Assembly (NCBI GenBank): GCA_036563645.1
Contig: DATCMA010000036.1
Location: forward strand, 1 to 7,847
DNA from: DATCMA01 sp036563645
Lineage (GTDB): Bacteria > Actinomycetota > Actinomycetes > Mycobacteriales > Micromonosporaceae
DNA: 7,847 nt
Reading direction: 5' to 3'
This document shows, piece by piece, positions 6,186 through 7,847 of this stretch; the stretch's first letter is position 1, and each line of letters begins with the position of its first letter. Both the position numbers and the translations under genes were made by a program. The notes beneath the pieces were generated by a model. It was given only the letters and a program-made list of their open reading frames with translations, ran no database searches and was not told the DNA's origin.

Positions 6186-7009
6186 AGCGAGTCCAACTCC
6201 ACAGCGCCCCGGTCGAATTCCCGATCCTCCCGGGCCAGATAGGCGAGTTGGGCCCGCACCGACAACTCCGCCGCCGGCCACAACGACCGGTCCACATCCT
6301 GGTAGATCGTGGCCACCACCTCGGCGGCGGTCCGTGCTCCCGCCCGCACCGCCTGCCGTACCTGGTCCAGCCGGGCTCGGCGATGTGCCAGATAGAAACG
6401 GGCAGCGGCGGCGCAATCGGCCAGTGCGGGACCGTGCCCCGGCAACGCCGGCACCTTGTCGTACGCGGAGAGCGCGGTCAGGCTCTCCAAGTAAGCGGCG
6501 AGATCGCCGTCCGGGTGCGCGATGACGGTCGTCCCCCGGCCCAAGATCGTGTCACCGGTGAAGATCGCGCGCTGGCCGTCCCCCTCGACGAGGTAGCAGA
6601 CCGAATCCTCGGTGTGCCCCGGGGTGCGCAACGTCGTGATGGTCACCCCGGCGATCGCGAACGGAGCACCGGTCCGGAGATCGTCGGGCTGCTCGTAGCC
6701 CGCGACCAACCCCCGTAGCGGGGCGCCGCTGCGGGCGGCCAGCTCCTCAGCCGCGCCGACGTGGTCAGGATGACCATGCGTGACCAGGATCAACGCGATC
6801 GGCCCACGCGCCATGATCGCGTCGAGGTGGGACGGATCCGGGGGACCGGGGTCGATCACCACCGTCTCCCGCGCAGACGGCGCGCGCAGCAGCCAGGTGT
6901 TGGTGCCGTCCAAGGTCATCGGCCCCGGGTTCGGGGCACGCAGCAGCGTCACCCAGCGCGGCAGCTCGTCGGCGAGCGCCGCGGTCGGCTCCGTGACGTG
7001 CCCCGTCAT
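6182..7009 (-). CDS. MBL-fold metallo-hydrolase with C-terminal winged helix (Rv3677c-like)
   Basis: A 275-residue metallo-beta-lactamase-fold hydrolase. The metal motif THGHPDH gives His78, His80, Asp82 and His83. Further ligands are His132 (TPGHTEDS), Asp153 (FTGDT) and His192 (PGHGP), so a two-metal site looks complete. Residues about 205-270 form the small winged-helix tail seen in LACTB2-like members, some of which are nucleases; the substrate here is unknown. In M. tuberculosis the homologue Rv3677c lies beside crp, and here it is separated from crp by the cyclase cassette. The ATG at 7009 is favoured. No Shine-Dalgarno is present, but TACCAT lies 7 bases upstream, which fits leaderless expression; a TTG at 7039 is an unlikely longer start. 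The 3' end overlaps the cyclase start by 4 bases. A direct role in cAMP signalling is not shown. Confidence 0.94.
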   Translation of the reverse strand: MTGHVTEPTAALADELPRWVTLLRAPNPGPMTLDGTNTWLLRAPSARETVVIDPGPPDPSHLDAIMARGPIALILVTHGHPDHVGAAEELAARSGAPLRGLVAGYEQPDDLRTGAPFAIAGVTITTLRTPGHTEDSVCYLVEGDGQRAIFTGDTILGRGTTVIAHPDGDLAAYLESLTALSAYDKVPALPGHGPALADCAAAARFYLAHRRARLDQVRQAVRAGARTAAEVVATIYQDVDRSLWPAAELSVRAQLAYLAREDREFDRGAVELDSL

Positions 7010-7016
7010 GGCTGCG

Positions 7017-7022
7017 ATGGTA
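7017..7022 (-). promoter_or_regulatory. Candidate -10 box of the MBL-cyclase operon (leaderless)
   Basis: TACCAT on the minus strand fits TAnnnT and ends 7 bases before the MBL ATG at 7009, the spacing expected of leaderless messages common in actinobacteria. No clear -35 lies 16-18 bases upstream, so the call depends on the -10 box and the absence of a Shine-Dalgarno site. Confidence 0.35.
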
Positions 7023-7044
7023 CGACTCTCACGGTGCAACGCCC

Positions 7045-7067
7045 GTCACGACGGTCACTCACGTCAC
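7045..7067 (-). repeat. Three GTGAC direct repeats at 9-bp period
   Basis: On the plus strand GTCAC occurs at 7045-7049, 7054-7058 and 7063-7067; read toward the MBL gene these are three GTGAC motifs at exactly 9-bp steps. The nearest is 22 bases upstream of the candidate -10 box, where an activator or repressor could sit. An 8-mer, GTCGTGAC, from this array recurs at 7592-7599 before ridA. This is not the TGTGA-N6-TCACA arrangement of a Crp site, and the bound factor is unknown. Confidence 0.5.
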
Positions 7068-7090
7068 GTCGCGCGCCGACGCCGCCCTCC

Positions 7091-7546
7091 TCAGCTGACC
7101 TCAACGATGACCTCGACCTCCACCGGGGCGCCCATCGGCAGCTCGGCGACCCCCACGGCGCTGCGGGCGTGCCGCCCCGCGTCCCCGAAAACCGCGCCGA
7201 ACAGCTCCGACGCGCCGTTGATCACGGCGGGCTGCTCGGTGAACCCCTCGGCCGAGGCGACGAAGCCGGTCACCTTCACCACCCGGACGACGCGCTCCAG
7301 CCCGACAAGCGCGTCGATCGCGGCCAGCGCGTTGAGCGCGCATCGGGCCGCCAACTCCTTAGCCTGCTCCGTCGAGACGTCCGCGCCGACCTTCCCGGTG
7401 GCCAGCAGCGCGCCGTCCGCGATCGGCAACTGCCCCGAGACGTAGACGTGATTCCCCGACTGGACCGCCGGCACGTACGCCGCCACGGGCGGCACCACCG
7501 GCGGCAGCGACAGCCCCAGTTCGGCGAGCTTGGCTCGCGGATTCAT
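7091..7546 (-). CDS. RidA-family (YjgF/YER057c/UK114) protein, Rv3678c-like
   Basis: A 151-residue Rid-superfamily protein of the YjgF-like-1 subgroup. RidA members hydrolyse reactive enamine/imine intermediates of amino-acid metabolism; the activity of this subgroup is less certain. Subgroup motifs seen are LAELGLSLP (7-15), YVSGQLP (35-41), GKVGADVS (51-58), VINGASELF (108-116), GRHARSAVGVAELP (124-137) and VEVEVIVEV (142-150). Arg128 and Glu143 align with catalytic Arg105 and Glu120 of E. coli RidA, so deaminase chemistry is possible. Length is about that of M. tuberculosis Rv3678c. The ATG at 7546 has GGGGAG (7556-7551) four bases upstream and begins at the family N-terminus; upstream in-frame codons give non-homologous sequence. 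It probably forms a trimer in the cytoplasm. It precedes the MBL gene by 81 bases, keeping the conserved ridA-MBL pair, but separate promoters are possible. Confidence 0.93.
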   Translation of the reverse strand: MNPRAKLAELGLSLPPVVPPVAAYVPAVQSGNHVYVSGQLPIADGALLATGKVGADVSTEQAKELAARCALNALAAIDALVGLERVVRVVKVTGFVASAEGFTEQPAVINGASELFGAVFGDAGRHARSAVGVAELPMGAPVEVEVIVEVS

Positions 7547-7673
7547 CTCGCTCCCCACATTCGCCCTTGGCATCCGCCGACAGCCTACGAGGTCGTGACC
7601 GACACACCCGACAACCTGGTCGGTAGCGCTCGACCGATAACCTGGCCGGCGAACCGGTCTAGCCTGGCCTTCG

Positions 7674-7688
7674 CACGACACTCGTGTC
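7674..7688. promoter_or_regulatory. Inverted repeat, candidate operator
   Basis: GACAC-TC-GTGTC (7677-7688) overlaps a second palindrome, CACGA-CAC-TCGTG (7674-7686). Both have perfect 5-bp arms. They lie 9 to 12 bases after the possible -10 box TAGCCT and before the ribosome binding site of the rightward gene, where a repressor would block transcription. Short arms make chance occurrence possible. Confidence 0.3.
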
Positions 7689-7703
7689 CACCGAGCGACG
7701 CAT

Positions 7704-7710
7704 GGGGAGG
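7704..7710 (+). promoter_or_regulatory. Ribosome binding site of the rightward gene
   Basis: GGGGAGG lies 6 bases before the ATG at 7717, an excellent Shine-Dalgarno match. It is the main support that the Pro-rich reading frame at the window edge is a real gene. Confidence 0.8.
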
Positions 7711-7716
7711 GGCGCG

Positions 7717-7847
7717 ATGACCCAGTACGGCGGGACGCCGCCCGATGACACCTCGGAATGGGCGTCGACACACTCCCCCGTACCGCACCCGCCGTCGGTC
7801 CCGCCGTCGGTCCCGCCGCCGCCCACACCCGCCACGCCGCCGTATCC
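7717..7847 (+). CDS. Protein with Pro-rich N-terminus, 3' end outside window (partial)
   Basis: Only the first 43 codons are visible, with no stop before the window ends. The start is supported by a strong ribosome binding site (GGGGAGG, 6 bases upstream). The visible part, MTQYGGTPPDDTSEWASTHS followed by a run of Pro, Ser and Thr, is low in complexity and likely disordered; no signal peptide or domain appears yet. Actinobacterial membrane proteins often have such cytoplasmic Pro-rich leaders, but that is only a suggestion. It diverges from ridA. In M. tuberculosis the ArsA-like Rv3679 follows at this side, and this N-terminus does not look like an ArsA ATPase. I do not recognise it. Confidence 0.75.
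   Translation, partial: MTQYGGTPPDDTSEWASTHSPVPHPPSVPPSVPPPPTPATPPY
7789..7812 (+). repeat. 12-bp tandem repeat inside the Pro-rich leader
   Basis: CCGCCGTCGGTC occurs twice in tandem (7789-7800 and 7801-7812) and encodes Pro-Pro-Ser-Val twice. The unit is four codons, so copy-number change would keep the frame and alter only leader length. Confidence 0.8.

Larger units (their letters stand above)
7010..7090. other. RidA-MBL intergenic region with candidate control elements
   Basis: This 81-base gap contains a candidate leaderless -10 box (7017-7022) and three evenly spaced GTGAC motifs (7045-7067). It also holds a small hairpin, CGTCG (7067-7071) with CGACG (7077-7081), loop 5 bases, beginning 9 bases after the RidA stop. 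The hairpin has no T-run and could weaken readthrough from ridA. The whole gap appears regulatory rather than coding. Confidence 0.5.
7547..7716. promoter_or_regulatory. Divergent control region between ridA and the rightward gene
   Basis: This 170-base region separates two diverging genes. For ridA, TAGGCT (minus strand) fits a -10 box but no -35 is correctly spaced. For the rightward gene, TAGCCT (7660-7665) is a possible -10. There is an imperfect palindrome TCGGT-N8-ACCGA (7620-7637) centred on AGCGCT. AACCTGGTCGG (7613-7623) is repeated with one change at 7639-7649. No open reading frame with a ribosome binding site is seen inside it. Confidence 0.5.

Noticed and set aside
4944..6242. 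Long plus-strand open frame (432 codons) opposite the cyclase N-terminal half
   Set aside because: Same reason: antisense shadow rich in Arg, Gly and Asp, opposite clear catalytic motifs on the minus strand, with no domain seen.
6186..6416. N-terminal extension of the cyclase frame upstream to 6416
   Set aside because: The extra 77 residues are low-complexity Gly/Pro/Arg, lie inside the MBL coding region in another frame, and the zinc ribbon begins right after the GTG at 6185.
7010..7716. Crp-type sites (TGTGA-N6-TCACA) in the upstream regions
   Set aside because: GTG and CAC triplets are present but none has the 8-base separation a Crp palindrome needs, so local Crp autocontrol is not supported by sequence.
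7547..7828. Upstream extension of the RidA frame to 7828
   Set aside because: The added residues do not resemble the family, overlap the divergent gene and its promoter region, and the ATG at 7546 has its own ribosome binding site and matches the family N-terminus.
1..7847. tRNA, rRNA, CRISPR array, insertion sequence or attachment site
   Set aside because: No cloverleaf, repeat-spacer pattern, transposase motifs, terminal inverted repeats or target-site duplications were found by reading both strands.

Overview
The window is chromosomal DNA of a high-GC actinobacterium. The base composition is GC-rich throughout, GTG starts are frequent, and the first gene is the actinobacterial form of the cAMP receptor protein Crp, with ligand and helix-turn-helix residues at the same positions as Mycobacterium tuberculosis Rv3676. 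From established knowledge, M. tuberculosis has the order crp (Rv3676) > < MBL-fold hydrolase (Rv3677c) < RidA-like protein (Rv3678c). The same three genes are here in the same orientations, but about 5.4 kb of other genes lie between crp and the MBL gene. Genus cannot be fixed by reading alone.

Layout: crp (48-725, +) converges on a long leftward gene series. Reading that series in its own direction (right to left), it runs: RidA-family protein (7546-7091), MBL-fold hydrolase with a winged-helix tail (7009-6182), a 1219-residue multidomain class III nucleotide cyclase (6185-2526), a small four-helix membrane protein of unknown function (2474-2043), and a soluble Ser/Thr protein kinase (1999-854). 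The MBL stop and cyclase start overlap as GTGA, and the next two gaps are short, so MBL-cyclase-membrane protein-kinase looks like one operon, possibly with extra promoters before the MBL gene and the kinase. At the right edge a divergent gene with a Pro-rich N-terminus starts at 7717 and runs out of the window.

How the genes could work together (inference): the cyclase combines a zinc ribbon, a cyclase domain with all catalytic residues, an AAA/STAND-type ATPase and a long TPR array. It carries Lys and Thr at the substrate-specifying positions, the class IIIb signature associated with bicarbonate-responsive adenylate cyclases. Its likely product, cAMP, is the ligand of the Crp encoded next door. 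The membrane protein and kinase travel with the cyclase and may provide input or output. Thus a cAMP source, a cAMP receptor and a kinase sit in one locus, inside an otherwise conserved housekeeping block. The most unusual non-coding structure is three GTGAC motifs at an exact 9-bp period upstream of the MBL-cyclase series. No RNA genes, CRISPR arrays, insertion sequences or attachment sites were found, and no gene-free stretch exceeds 300 bases.
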